NCBI RefSeq assembly: GCF_002208135.1
Contig: NZ_CP021646.1
Coordinates: 2,234,001 to 2,298,000 of the forward strand
DNA: 64,000 nucleotides
DNA from: Pseudoalteromonas piscicida
GTDB taxonomy: Bacteria > Pseudomonadota > Gammaproteobacteria > Enterobacterales > Alteromonadaceae
Direction of reading: 5' to 3'
The notes below the pieces were generated by a model. The model had not been told where the DNA came from, did not search any database, and worked only from the letters and a program-made list of their open reading frames with translations. The translations under genes were made by a program, and so were the position numbers. Below are positions 1 through 8,195 of this stretch, piece after piece; positions within the stretch are counted from its first letter, which is position 1, and each line of letters opens with the position of its first letter.

Positions 1-347
1 TCCAGAGGCGATAAATGCCCCATCAACACAAAGTACAAGCCATTAAATTGCCCTGTTTGCTCTATCGCCAATACGTCCGTTGGCGATTCAACCACGCAAA
101 GTAGCCCTGTGTCTTGGCGCTTGATACTTTGGCAAATATCACACACCTCAACCTCACTAAATGTTCGGCAGCTTGAGCAATGACCGATGGCTTGCATCGC
201 ATGCGTCAGGCTTTGCCCCAGTTGGCTGCCACCCTCTCTGTCTCGCTCTAATAAATGAAAGGCAATACGCTGCGCAGATTTAGGTCCAATGCCGGGTAAA
301 CAACGCAGCGCTTCTATAAGCGCCGTTAAACTTGGTGATAATTGCAT
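1..347 (-). CDS. recR: Recombination protein RecR, N-terminal part (cut by window start)
   Basis: RecR works with RecO/RecF to load RecA onto gapped DNA. The visible N-terminal ~115 residues show the helix-hairpin-helix region ([17 protein letters not shown]) followed by the four-cysteine zinc motif (CSSC...CDIC) and the start of the Toprim domain ([16 protein letters not shown]). The gene begins with ATG at 347 and runs off the left edge. In Gammaproteobacteria recR normally follows ybaB in the dnaX-ybaB-recR operon. Here ybaB ends at 17972 with its own terminator, so recR must use its own promoter in the 348-616 gap, which it shares divergently with the M13 peptidase gene. Confidence 0.95.
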   Translation of the reverse strand, partial: MQLSPSLTALIEALRCLPGIGPKSAQRIAFHLLERDREGGSQLGQSLTHAMQAIGHCSSCRTFSEVEVCDICQSIKRQDTGLLCVVESPTDVLAIEQTGQFNGLYFVLMGHLSPL

Positions 348-616
348 AAATTCGTTTCTTGTGGCCCATGCAGTGCAAATGCACCGATAACAATGCCGAG
401 ATGATAAGGGATATTGTTGTTGATTTAAAGCCTGCTCCTATCGCATGTCTACCACTCATTTTCCATTTTGAAAACGCATTCATCGCGAATTTCCCAACAA
501 TTCGACTCAAATGCTTGCAGCAAAAGCGTATTCACTCGACAATGGTTCCATTCCCGATAGTAAATACAGTAAGACGACTGTCGGACTCACTTCTCGAACT
601 AAATAGAGACTACATA

Positions 617-2692
617 ATGAAAAAAACGATAATAGCAAGTGCGCTCACAGCCATCATGCTGACAGCTTGCTCTGAGCCACAAGTCACAACAAGTGAAATC
701 AAACACGCAGAAAATGCGGCAATAGCAACAGGTAAGGCAGAACTAGGTAGTTTTGGTGTTGACCTCAGTGCACGCGATGAAAGTGTAAAACCGGGCGATG
801 ATTTCTTTATGTACGCCAGCGGCACTTGGTACAAAAACTACGAAATGCCAGCAGACAAAACGCGTTTTGGTGCATTCTCAGCACTTGCTGAACGCAGTGA
901 AGAACAAGTAAAAACCATTATCGAAGAGATTGCTAACGGCGAAAACCTAAACGCCGAAGAGCAGCTGATTGCCGATTTTTACAATGCTTATATGGATGTG
1001 GAAACCCTCAATAAGCTTGATATTAAACCTATTCAACCACTACTTGCTGACATTGACGCCATTAATAGCACTGACGGCCTCACCAAAGCATTTGGACAAT
1101 CTTGGCTAACTGGCGTCAATGCGCCGATCGGCGGCGGTATGTGGTTTAACCGTCTAGATCCGAATAAATATGAGATGTCGATGGGTGCTGGCGGACTTGG
1201 ATTACCAGACCGCTCTTACTATTTAGAAGAAGCTGAGCGTTTTGTTAAAACTCGCGAAGCATACGTTGCACATATTGCAGATATGCTTAAATTTGCGGGT
1301 AAAGACAAGCCGACTGAGCGCGCAGAAGCCATTCTTGCACTTGAAACTAAAATTGCAGAGGGCCATTGGCCACGCGAAAAACGCAGAAACCGTGACCTCA
1401 CGTTAAATCAAGTCAAACGTGACGAGCTGGCTACGCAGTACCCAGGTTTTAATTGGGATTTATATTTTGCTGAAACGGGCTACAAGGTGCCTCAGCTAAA
1501 TATGTCTCAGCCAGAGCCGATTAAAGCGATGATTGCACTTATCAACTCTGAAGACTTGGCCGTTTGGAAAGACTACTTAACTTATCACGCAATTAGCGGC
1601 AATGCATCGTTGCTGTCTGAAGATATCTTCAATACTAACTTTGAATTTTATGGCAAACATTTAAGTGGTCAGCAAGAGCCGCGCGCACGTTGGAAACGCG
1701 CAATCAGCGAAATGTCTGGCACCACTTCTCTTGGTTTTGCCATTGGTAAAGTGTACGTTGCCCGTTACTTCCCAGAGTCTTCTAAAAAACAAATGTCAGA
1801 ATTGGTTGAAAACCTACGCACCGCGCTTGGTGAAAGGATTGAAGGCTTAGACTGGATGGGTGAAGAAACAAAAGTAAATGCTCAGGCCAAACTTGCCGCA
1901 TTTACTCCTAAGATTGGCTACCCTGATAAATGGCAATCATTTGATGGGTTAACGTTAACCCGCGATAACTTAATGACGAATGTGAAAAACCTACGTGAGT
2001 TTTTCCGCAATGACAGTATCGCCAAAGAGCTTGAAAAAACCGATCGTAACCGCTGGGGTATGACACCACAACGCGTTAACGCCTATTACAACAGCTCGTT
2101 TAATGAAATCGTTTTCCCTGCGGCAATTTTACAACCGCCATTCTTCGATCCAAATGCAGATCCTGCAGTAAACTACGGCGGTATTGGCGCGGTGATAGGG
2201 CACGAAATGGGCCACGGCTTTGACGACCAAGGTTCTAAATCAGATGCCAACGGAATTCAACGTAACTGGTGGACCGATGCCGACCGCGCTGCTTTCGAAG
2301 AAAAGGCAGACAAACTCGCGGCACAATACAACCAATATGAGCCTATTGAAGGTAACTTCGTAAACGGTCGTAATAGCCTTGGCGAAAACATCGGTGACGT
2401 GGGCGGCCTTGCAATGGCTTATCATGCATATAAACTGAGCCTAAACGGCAAAGAAGCACCTGTGATTGATGGCTTGACTGGCGACCAACGTTTCTTCCTT
2501 GCCTGGGCACAGGTATGGAAAGAAAAGCGTACTGAGCAAAGCATGCTAAACCAGCTACGAGCAGGTACACACGCACCGGGGCAATTTAGAGCGCTTGCGC
2601 CTCGCAACCATGATGCATGGTACAAAGCGTTTGACGTTAAACCGGGTGACAAACTATACCTAGCACCAGAAGAGCGCGTGCGTATTTGGTAA
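617..2692 (+). CDS. M13 family metallopeptidase (PepO/neprilysin type), lipoprotein
   Basis: This is a zinc endopeptidase of 691 residues, the usual M13 size. The chosen ATG gives a lipoprotein signal (MKKTIIASALTAIMLTACSE) with a lipobox cysteine near residue 19, so the enzyme should be anchored in the envelope. An in-frame extension upstream to 359 lacks coding character. The zinc site is clear: HEMGH at about residues 529-533 within VIGHEMGHGFDDQG, and the third ligand motif ENIGD at about 590-594. The conserved NAYYN segment before the active site and a C-terminal R-IW end are also typical. The gene stands alone on the plus strand, divergent from recR and convergent with the rhomboid gene. 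Its substrate cannot be told from sequence. Confidence 0.93.
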   Translation: MKKTIIASALTAIMLTACSEPQVTTSEIKHAENAAIATGKAELGSFGVDLSARDESVKPGDDFFMYASGTWYKNYEMPADKTRFGAFSALAERSEEQVKTIIEEIANGENLNAEEQLIADFYNAYMDVETLNKLDIKPIQPLLADIDAINSTDGLTKAFGQSWLTGVNAPIGGGMWFNRLDPNKYEMSMGAGGLGLPDRSYYLEEAERFVKTREAYVAHIADMLKFAGKDKPTERAEAILALETKIAEGHWPREKRRNRDLTLNQVKRDELATQYPGFNWDLYFAETGYKVPQLNMSQPEPIKAMIALINSEDLAVWKDYLTYHAISGNASLLSEDIFNTNFEFYGKHLSGQQEPRARWKRAISEMSGTTSLGFAIGKVYVARYFPESSKKQMSELVENLRTALGERIEGLDWMGEETKVNAQAKLAAFTPKIGYPDKWQSFDGLTLTRDNLMTNVKNLREFFRNDSIAKELEKTDRNRWGMTPQRVNAYYNSSFNEIVFPAAILQPPFFDPNADPAVNYGGIGAVIGHEMGHGFDDQGSKSDANGIQRNWWTDADRAAFEEKADKLAAQYNQYEPIEGNFVNGRNSLGENIGDVGGLAMAYHAYKLSLNGKEAPVIDGLTGDQRFFLAWAQVWKEKRTEQSMLNQLRAGTHAPGQFRALAPRNHDAWYKAFDVKPGDKLYLAPEERVRIW

Positions 2693-2707
2693 TAAATTAA
2701 ATCCCAA

Positions 2708-2739
2708 AGCATAACCTGCCGTCACTGGTAGGTTATGCT
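2708..2739. terminator. Stem-loop between convergent M13 and rhomboid genes
   Basis: A 13 bp stem with one G-T wobble (AGCATAACCTGCC pairing with GGTAGGTTATGCT) and a 6-base loop lies just after the M13 stop. It lacks a long U tract on either strand, so it is a probable but not classic bidirectional terminator. Confidence 0.5.
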
Positions 2740-2742
2740 GCT

Positions 2743-3318
2743 TTAACGCCGAGCAATACGCTTTTGCTTGGTTAAGTATGCCCCGCATAATCCGCTTAAA
2801 AACCCAAAAATATGGCTTGAACTACTCGTCTGCGCCGAAAAATCAAATAACGTCGCTAAAAAGCTAATATTGGCATAGTAAGTCAATACCAGCAGAGCTA
2901 TAAAACTAACAATGCCAAGCACATCGCGATTGAATAGTGCAGCACCCAGCAGTAAGCCAAAATACCCCATCACAATGCCTGATGCACCAATGTGATTAGC
3001 ATGCCCAGCAAACAGCCAAACCAACAGCCCTGTAGCAACCACAATAAAAAAAGTAGCTCGCTTAAACCTTGGTAATCTTGCAGCCAAATAGCCGCTAATA
3101 CTTAAGCCGAGCAAATTACTCAGCAAATGCCCCCAACTACCATGCACAAAAGGCGCGGTTAACACACCACTCAAATGATGCACATTATGCGGTACAATCC
3201 CAAAACGATAGACGGGTAAGCCAAAAATCCCCCCCAACACCTGTACGAGGCACATCACCGCCATCGCGTACAAAACCAACTTAAAATTGGGCGGAAAAAC
3301 CAGTGCACGTTTACTCAT
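2743..3318 (-). CDS. Rhomboid family intramembrane serine protease
   Basis: This is a 191-residue membrane protein with about six hydrophobic segments. It carries the rhomboid catalytic pair: GASG with Ser about 113 (HIGASGIVMGYFG) and His about 169 in the last membrane helix (SSSHIFGFLSG). A conserved H-x2-x3-N type segment (HGSWGHLLSNLLGL) lies in TM2. The ATG at 3318 is preferred over an upstream in-frame start at 3429 because GGAAG sits 4-5 bases before it and because the longer version would read through a terminator hairpin at 3336-3365. Rhomboids cleave transmembrane substrates within the bilayer. The partner is unknown, and no rhombosortase-type GlyGly partner is visible nearby. Confidence 0.88.
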   Translation of the reverse strand: MSKRALVFPPNFKLVLYAMAVMCLVQVLGGIFGLPVYRFGIVPHNVHHLSGVLTAPFVHGSWGHLLSNLLGLSISGYLAARLPRFKRATFFIVVATGLLVWLFAGHANHIGASGIVMGYFGLLLGAALFNRDVLGIVSFIALLVLTYYANISFLATLFDFSAQTSSSSHIFGFLSGLCGAYLTKQKRIARR

Positions 3319-3335
3319 CTTACTTCCATATACAG

Positions 3336-3365
3336 ACAAAAATAGCGCCTTATTAAGCGCTATTT
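3336..3365 (-). terminator. Rho-independent terminator after the DUF3592 gene
   Basis: Read on the minus strand, a 9 bp stem (AAATAGCGC/GCGCTATTT) with an 8-base loop is followed by a run of U. It lies between the DUF3592 stop and the rhomboid start, so the two genes are probably separate transcription units. Confidence 0.7.
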
Positions 3366-3443
3366 CGAATAGATTTGCAAACTCAGCCCACGTGAACTTT
3401 ACATACTTAGTGTTGTAGTTACGATCCATCCACTTTCATAAGA

Positions 3444-4130
3444 TTAAGACGCGACCTTTGGAAGAAATGAAATATCCACGTGGTATTTACTCGGGTTTCC
3501 TTTTTCAATTAACACCGTTATCTCTTCTCGGTCTATGTGATTGGTTGGATCAAACCATATATTATCACTATTAAAAATATGCAATTGCGATGTTGCTGGG
3601 TTTCTCCATTGTGCACAAATTTGGTAAGGGTTTTTGCCGTTAAACTCTATTCTACGGTTAACTTCAACACTCTGAAACTTAGCCACCACTGGTGTCCCTT
3701 TTTCCTTTAGATACTTCACTTTCTTATTTTTTGACGCGCCAAATAAGATAATTGAAAGTCCAATTAGAAAAAATACGGAGCCTATTCCAGCTAAGATCAT
3801 AACCCCGCCCCAAAGCGAGAAAGTATCGTTAATTTCAGCTTTTTCGATTGAATCTTCTAGATAAACGACGCTTACAACCTCTCCTATTGAATATCTGTTA
3901 GGACCGCCCCCAGTTGAGGACACAAACTCCGCTATTTCGCCATTTTTGGTGCGGAATTTAACGAGAGGAGCATAGGTATCCGAGTCTTCAGACTGGGAAC
4001 GAATAAGGTCTACCACTGTGCCTTCGGTAATGATTGCACGGTTTAGGAAATCTTGGGTACTGTTGTACATAAAAAGAGACCCAATTAACAGTGCGGAACC
4101 AATCAGAGTGAAAATGTATTTAACTATCAC
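3444..4130 (-). CDS. DUF3592 domain membrane protein
   Basis: The 228-residue protein has two membrane segments, at the N terminus (about 5-25) and near 105-130. Between them is an extracytoplasmic domain typical of DUF3592: a TEGTVVDLI strand, YAPLVKFRTKNGE, and the S(I)GEVVSVVYL region. A second similar beta-rich module follows in the C-terminal third. The GTG at 4130 is chosen because AGGAG lies six bases upstream; a TTG two codons earlier overlaps this site. The function of the family is unknown. It lies next to the left end of the 13 kb insert but outside the repeats that bound it. Confidence 0.75.
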   Translation of the reverse strand: MIVKYIFTLIGSALLIGSLFMYNSTQDFLNRAIITEGTVVDLIRSQSEDSDTYAPLVKFRTKNGEIAEFVSSTGGGPNRYSIGEVVSVVYLEDSIEKAEINDTFSLWGGVMILAGIGSVFFLIGLSIILFGASKNKKVKYLKEKGTPVVAKFQSVEVNRRIEFNGKNPYQICAQWRNPATSQLHIFNSDNIWFDPTNHIDREEITVLIEKGNPSKYHVDISFLPKVAS

Positions 4131-4724
4131 GAGCAACTCCTTTTTGCTGGAATGATTTTATAAATTATATATGTGTAGTATGCATAACGCGTTATTGGAT
4201 CAGACTAAACTAGTTCGACCTACAAGGTAGATGTTGTTTAAGTGGCGAGAATAGATTAAGGCGAGCGACTTCACTTGCGTTGATTTATAAGCTATATCGT
4301 TACAGCTGCGCTCATTCCCTGACCTAACATCGTATCCTTTATGGCCTATTAGACCGTTTTTCATCATCTATTTCAACTTTCTTGATGCTCAGTTCAATCA
4401 TACTCGTGAACTTCACTTCGATATCTGTAGCTGATCCTGTCATGTTATGCAGCTCACTAGTAAAATTATGCGGTCTCAAGATAACCCAAAAAATTTCTGT
4501 TAAAGGGAGCTCGTTTAACACCTGTCACATAGTTCAGGGCTTACTTTTGCGGTCTAAATGTAGCTACTCAACATTGCATTGCTGTAATAGCGCGTAACTT
4601 AGTGTAATTACCACCTTGCAAAATCAACTATAAAATTACATTTAATTTCTGACTGTATGAGAGTGCTAGCCAGAACTTGTAGCTACTTAATAGCGTTATC
4701 TAGATAATTTTCAAAGGAAACTTT
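4131..4724. other. 594 bp without a convincing gene
   Basis: Short open frames on both strands (around 4339-4597) have no ribosome site, no recognisable motif and no coding character. The segment is AT-rich and lies between the DUF3592 gene and a tiny lipoprotein ORF. I see nothing further in it. Confidence 0.5.
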
Positions 4725-4796
4725 ATGAAAAAGCGTAATATAATCCCATGTTTCGCAGCTGCCCTATTGATTTCGGCGTGCTCGAGTTCAACATAA
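4725..4796 (+). CDS. Tiny lipoprotein-like ORF (23 aa), possibly truncated
   Basis: A good ribosome site (AAAGGAAA, about six bases upstream) precedes an ATG. It opens a lipoprotein signal peptide (MKKRNIIPCFAAALLISACS) with a consensus lipobox LISAC, and the frame stops only four codons after the lipobox cysteine. The mature product would be just CSSST. This is either a real very small lipoprotein, comparable in size to lysis- or entericidin-like peptides, or a lipoprotein gene beheaded by the integration event: the stop codon lies three bases from the left 21 bp repeat. No conserved family is recognised. Confidence 0.4.
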   Translation: MKKRNIIPCFAAALLISACSSST

Positions 4797-4799
4797 AAA

Positions 4800-4820
4800 T
4801 AGAACGGCATCTTAAAGCCT
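4800..4820. repeat. Left copy of 21 bp direct repeat (candidate att site)
   Basis: It matches 19 of 21 bases of the 3' end of ybaB (17973-17993), in the same orientation. Read on the minus strand it would still encode Gly-Phe-Lys-Met-Pro-Phe, the YbaB C terminus, with two synonymous changes. The similarity stops abruptly on both sides. This is the pattern left when an element integrates site-specifically at a gene's 3' end. Confidence 0.7.
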
Positions 4821-4921
4821 AATGACCATAATCGCTTATAAGTGCTGATGTGTTATGAAAGCCGTATTCTTCGTTTCTTCGACAAGTTTCATAACTGATA
4901 AACGTACCTTATTTCTAATTT

Positions 4922-4941
4922 TTTGGTATCTATTTGGTATC
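4922..4941. promoter_or_regulatory. Tandem TTTGGTATC repeats near left att copy
   Basis: Two identical 9-mers (4922-4930 and 4933-4941) are spaced 11 bp apart, about one helical turn, and lie 100 bp inside the left 21 bp repeat. They could be arm-type binding sites of a tyrosine recombinase. No recombinase gene is visible in the insert. Confidence 0.35.
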
Positions 4942-4955
4942 CTGTTTTAGAGCAT

Positions 4956-7900
4956 TTATGAAGCAAGCTTTGTCTTAGTTTTCTTAGAATGAACTAGAGG
5001 TGACAGATTTACCACCAACTTATACTTAATGTTTTCAATTTCTTCATCTGTAAAGCTTCTTTCTAAAAGGTTGTCTATTAATTCTTCTTGTCTTGGCTGC
5101 CCAAATGCTAAGCGATATAGCGAAAGCACCTTCAAAGATTCATTTAACTTGATTAAGTCCTTACTCATTGGCATCAAAGGCACAATGCGCTCTATTTGAG
5201 CACTACCTGAAGACAAGTGCCAATATGGTTCCAAATCACTAAGCCTTTCGTTTTTTGTGTGTTGATCAGCGTACTCAAACAACTTATCCCAAGAGTGTTG
5301 GTAGCTTGAGTTAACTTCATCTTTAAACCTTTCTACAAGTCGCCTACGAACAACTAACGATTTATAGCGGTTTACACGACCTTCTCGCTGTTCAAGGTCG
5401 ATTGGGTTTGATGGCAAGTTCCAATGAACTATACGACTGCAATACCAATGAAAATCTAGCCCTTCCTGCCCAATAGATGTTGAATTCAGCACAAAGGGCC
5501 TAAACGGTGAGTTAAACGCATCACGAACATGAGACACCCTAACCATACCTTTTTCATCCGTCATTTTTTGGTTACCAAGAGGAACAGCATAATGGCATCT
5601 TAACGTGGACTTTTCTCCTAACGAACCTTCACTCTTCTTGAGGGCAATATCTTCGTGAAAATGACAACCTACAGAAACCGTGTTTGTACTTAACACACTG
5701 TTTAATTTTGATAACGCTTCGCTACTATTTTGCCCAGAGCCAATCAATAAATGAAAATACTCATCAACCACCGCTTGTAAGTTACCGTCTGCGCAATATT
5801 GGATAACGGCTTGCCAATAAGGTGCTTTGTAATAGCGTTTTTTAATCGCTCTTTCTGACTCAGGTTTATTAAACAAACTTACAAAGCCCAATGCGCTCTC
5901 ACTTATATCAACTAAGTGATTATGTGAATCTTGACCTGCTAACGAACGAACGATGCATACAGCAGGGCCTGAAATTGCAAGTTGCGCCAAATAGTTAAAA
6001 AGGTCTTTAGGGAGTTTTCCTAACTCACCTCCTTCAATCAAATCAAATAAGTGCCGGATACTATCTAAGCGACCTTTATTTCTGCCATCGGATAACCTGT
6101 TTTCAAAATCAACCTGCCAGTCATCTACGTCATTTTGGTATCCATTTAACATATCTAAAAGTAGTGGCGCTACGGCATACCAATGTGTTTTAGACTTCTT
6201 TCCTTTGTTTTCATAGGACTTGAGCTTTGCCCAAAACTGGCTTTTAATCTTTTTGCTCACATCGTTTACAAGCTCATCGAGAGTTTTACCATCATAAGAA
6301 AACTCAATATTTGCCAGTGTTCGACTAGGGTAAATGTAAGACCATGCAACAAGGTTTGACTTACCATCAAATCTAATCTTAGGTACATGCTCTTTTGATC
6401 GATAATACTCCTTAGTTACGCCTCTTCTACCTTCAAGCAATCTGCGTTCAGCTTCATAAGATATCAAACCGCTTAGCGCCCTTGGCACCATTGCCCATGC
6501 AGAGAACAACAACGACTTACTAAAACCTTGTTGATTTTTAAAACTTCCTTCTAACGGGTAATACGGATTTGACGGCGGAACCCACAGCAATTCTTCGCCA
6601 TTGCCGTCAAAAAAAGTATCAAGCACAGCCTTGAACCTTGCGTTCGAACCTTGCTTAGCCAAATTTAATTTATATGACTGGATTAAATCTCGTGACAGCC
6701 AACTCATTTTCGACTGTTTTATTGCCTTTGATATAGGTGCGTGTTTTTGTAATGAATCATCAATATGATTTTTAAATTGATAGCCATTCATAAATGACAA
6801 AGCCCAAGGGGCCGACTTTTGGTACTCTAATAAGTAGCTTGAATGACTTTTCTTATTAACCTTATTCAGCTCTTCTGCTATTTGAACTAACTCTTTAAAT
6901 GCCAGAATTTCATTTCCATCAAACTTTGCTAAACATTCAGTAGCTTGTTCACTGCCTTTTCTAAAGCAAACTATTGAGTCTGCCTTATCGACGATCTGTG
7001 CTCGCTCTGTGCGGCATATGTATGAACTAAGTGAGTTTTCAATATTGTCCTTATGAGTTGAAATCAAACTGCTTGGGCATTTACTCGGATCACGCAGGCT
7101 AATAATTTCGCTATGAAGCTTCTCCCTGTTGTATTCATATTGACTTAAAAAGTTATGATCTTTTTTACTTAAAAAATTAAGTAAATACCTTAATTCATCA
7201 ACATGAGCGGTTTGGGTTTCTTCTTCATCCACTTTAGACATAGCTTTAAATGGCGTAGCTGAGAGCAATAATAATTTAGCTGCCGACTCTTTAGAAAAAA
7301 TCCCTCTGGCAATAACTGATAATTCATTGTCTTCATTGGTGTCGAGAAGGCTATTAAACCTCTGAAACTCATCTAATATAAATAAATCAGACTTTAGGTT
7401 TTGAACACAGCACCTAGCAAGCACTCTCCTCAAATAAGAGCGCAATCTATTTGGGTGTTCACACTTAACTTGATCAGTGCAAACCATTTCAATAATTGAG
7501 AGGCAGCTACTATCTTGCGCTATCTCCCAGTCACTTTCGATATAGTCTGATTGAGCGTTAAGTTGTTGATGAAACGAGTGTAATACACATTTATCAAGCG
7601 TTTTATTTTTGTCGAACCAATCTTGATTGCTCTCCCAAGTGTTACTACTACAATAGCCTCGAAACAACTTACTTAGCTTACGTTTATACTTTGATAAACT
7701 GTCATGTTTACAAAGCAATTGATAAATAATAAAGCGTTCCCAGTGAGTGCCATCCCCCTGAGTTAGAGTAAATGAGGTAGAGGGGGTGAGGGAGCAGACT
7801 TCTAATAATTTATTAGCGTCATTATCATTTTGGCTATCCTTTATAGCTAATTCAGTCAAACGGCTAAATGAAGGCTCTGATACATATTTTTCGTGCTCAG

Positions 7901-8195
7901 TCCCATCAAATACAGCTAGTTTCCTTATATTTTCATTAGCAAGTGTTAGGTTAGAGCAGATATACGTTACCCTTAAAGGCTTAAAAGGTGATTGATTCAA
8001 CCTTGCTTTGAGCATTTCAGCTATTACACCTTTTGCAACAACGGTTTTACCTAAGCCAACCTCATCGGCAACTAATACTCTTCCTGAGTGACCACTATCG
8101 ACAAAATTGCTCATCACTTGGTGCACGGTTGCTAATTGAAAATCTTTGAGTTTCGAAAGCGACTGGTTCAATAACGCTATTACGTCATCACTCAT
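4956..8195 (-). CDS. SNF2/DEAD-like superfamily 2 helicase of a defence cassette
   Basis: This 1079-residue protein has a complete SF2 ATPase core: Walker A ADEVGLGKT (Lys about 50), a Walker B variant LDEFQ (Asp about 275) in place of DEAD/DEAH, motif III LLSATPFK (Ser about 312), and a late motif VI QREGRVNRYKS (about 936-943) preceded by STSIGQEGLD. The DEVGLGKT form and N-terminal placement resemble SNF2-like translocases. About 600 residues lie between the two ATPase lobes, an unusually long insertion with no recognised domain. It is the last gene of the cassette, and its start overlaps the stop of the PLD gene by eight bases (ATGAGTGA), implying translational coupling. It probably moves along DNA or remodels it so that the PLD partner can act. 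It is not DrmA of DISARM as far as I can see, since no DUF1998 partner is present. Confidence 0.85.
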   Translation of the reverse strand: MSDDVIALLNQSLSKLKDFQLATVHQVMSNFVDSGHSGRVLVADEVGLGKTVVAKGVIAEMLKARLNQSPFKPLRVTYICSNLTLANENIRKLAVFDGTEHEKYVSEPSFSRLTELAIKDSQNDNDANKLLEVCSLTPSTSFTLTQGDGTHWERFIIYQLLCKHDSLSKYKRKLSKLFRGYCSSNTWESNQDWFDKNKTLDKCVLHSFHQQLNAQSDYIESDWEIAQDSSCLSIIEMVCTDQVKCEHPNRLRSYLRRVLARCCVQNLKSDLFILDEFQRFNSLLDTNEDNELSVIARGIFSKESAAKLLLLSATPFKAMSKVDEEETQTAHVDELRYLLNFLSKKDHNFLSQYEYNREKLHSEIISLRDPSKCPSSLISTHKDNIENSLSSYICRTERAQIVDKADSIVCFRKGSEQATECLAKFDGNEILAFKELVQIAEELNKVNKKSHSSYLLEYQKSAPWALSFMNGYQFKNHIDDSLQKHAPISKAIKQSKMSWLSRDLIQSYKLNLAKQGSNARFKAVLDTFFDGNGEELLWVPPSNPYYPLEGSFKNQQGFSKSLLFSAWAMVPRALSGLISYEAERRLLEGRRGVTKEYYRSKEHVPKIRFDGKSNLVAWSYIYPSRTLANIEFSYDGKTLDELVNDVSKKIKSQFWAKLKSYENKGKKSKTHWYAVAPLLLDMLNGYQNDVDDWQVDFENRLSDGRNKGRLDSIRHLFDLIEGGELGKLPKDLFNYLAQLAISGPAVCIVRSLAGQDSHNHLVDISESALGFVSLFNKPESERAIKKRYYKAPYWQAVIQYCADGNLQAVVDEYFHLLIGSGQNSSEALSKLNSVLSTNTVSVGCHFHEDIALKKSEGSLGEKSTLRCHYAVPLGNQKMTDEKGMVRVSHVRDAFNSPFRPFVLNSTSIGQEGLDFHWYCSRIVHWNLPSNPIDLEQREGRVNRYKSLVVRRRLVERFKDEVNSSYQHSWDKLFEYADQHTKNERLSDLEPYWHLSSGSAQIERIVPLMPMSKDLIKLNESLKVLSLYRLAFGQPRQEELIDNLLERSFTDEEIENIKYKLVVNLSPLVHSKKTKTKLAS

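Noticed and set aside
3336..3365. The hairpin near the rhomboid gene as a relic of the ybaB terminator
   Set aside because: It shares a TAGCGC stem core with the hairpin at 17931-17958, but its loop and flanks differ, and such AT-flanked GCGC stems are common terminators in this kind of genome.
4339..4597. Small open frames on both strands in the gap left of the insert
   Set aside because: They have no ribosome site, no motif and no coding character, and they overlap one another.
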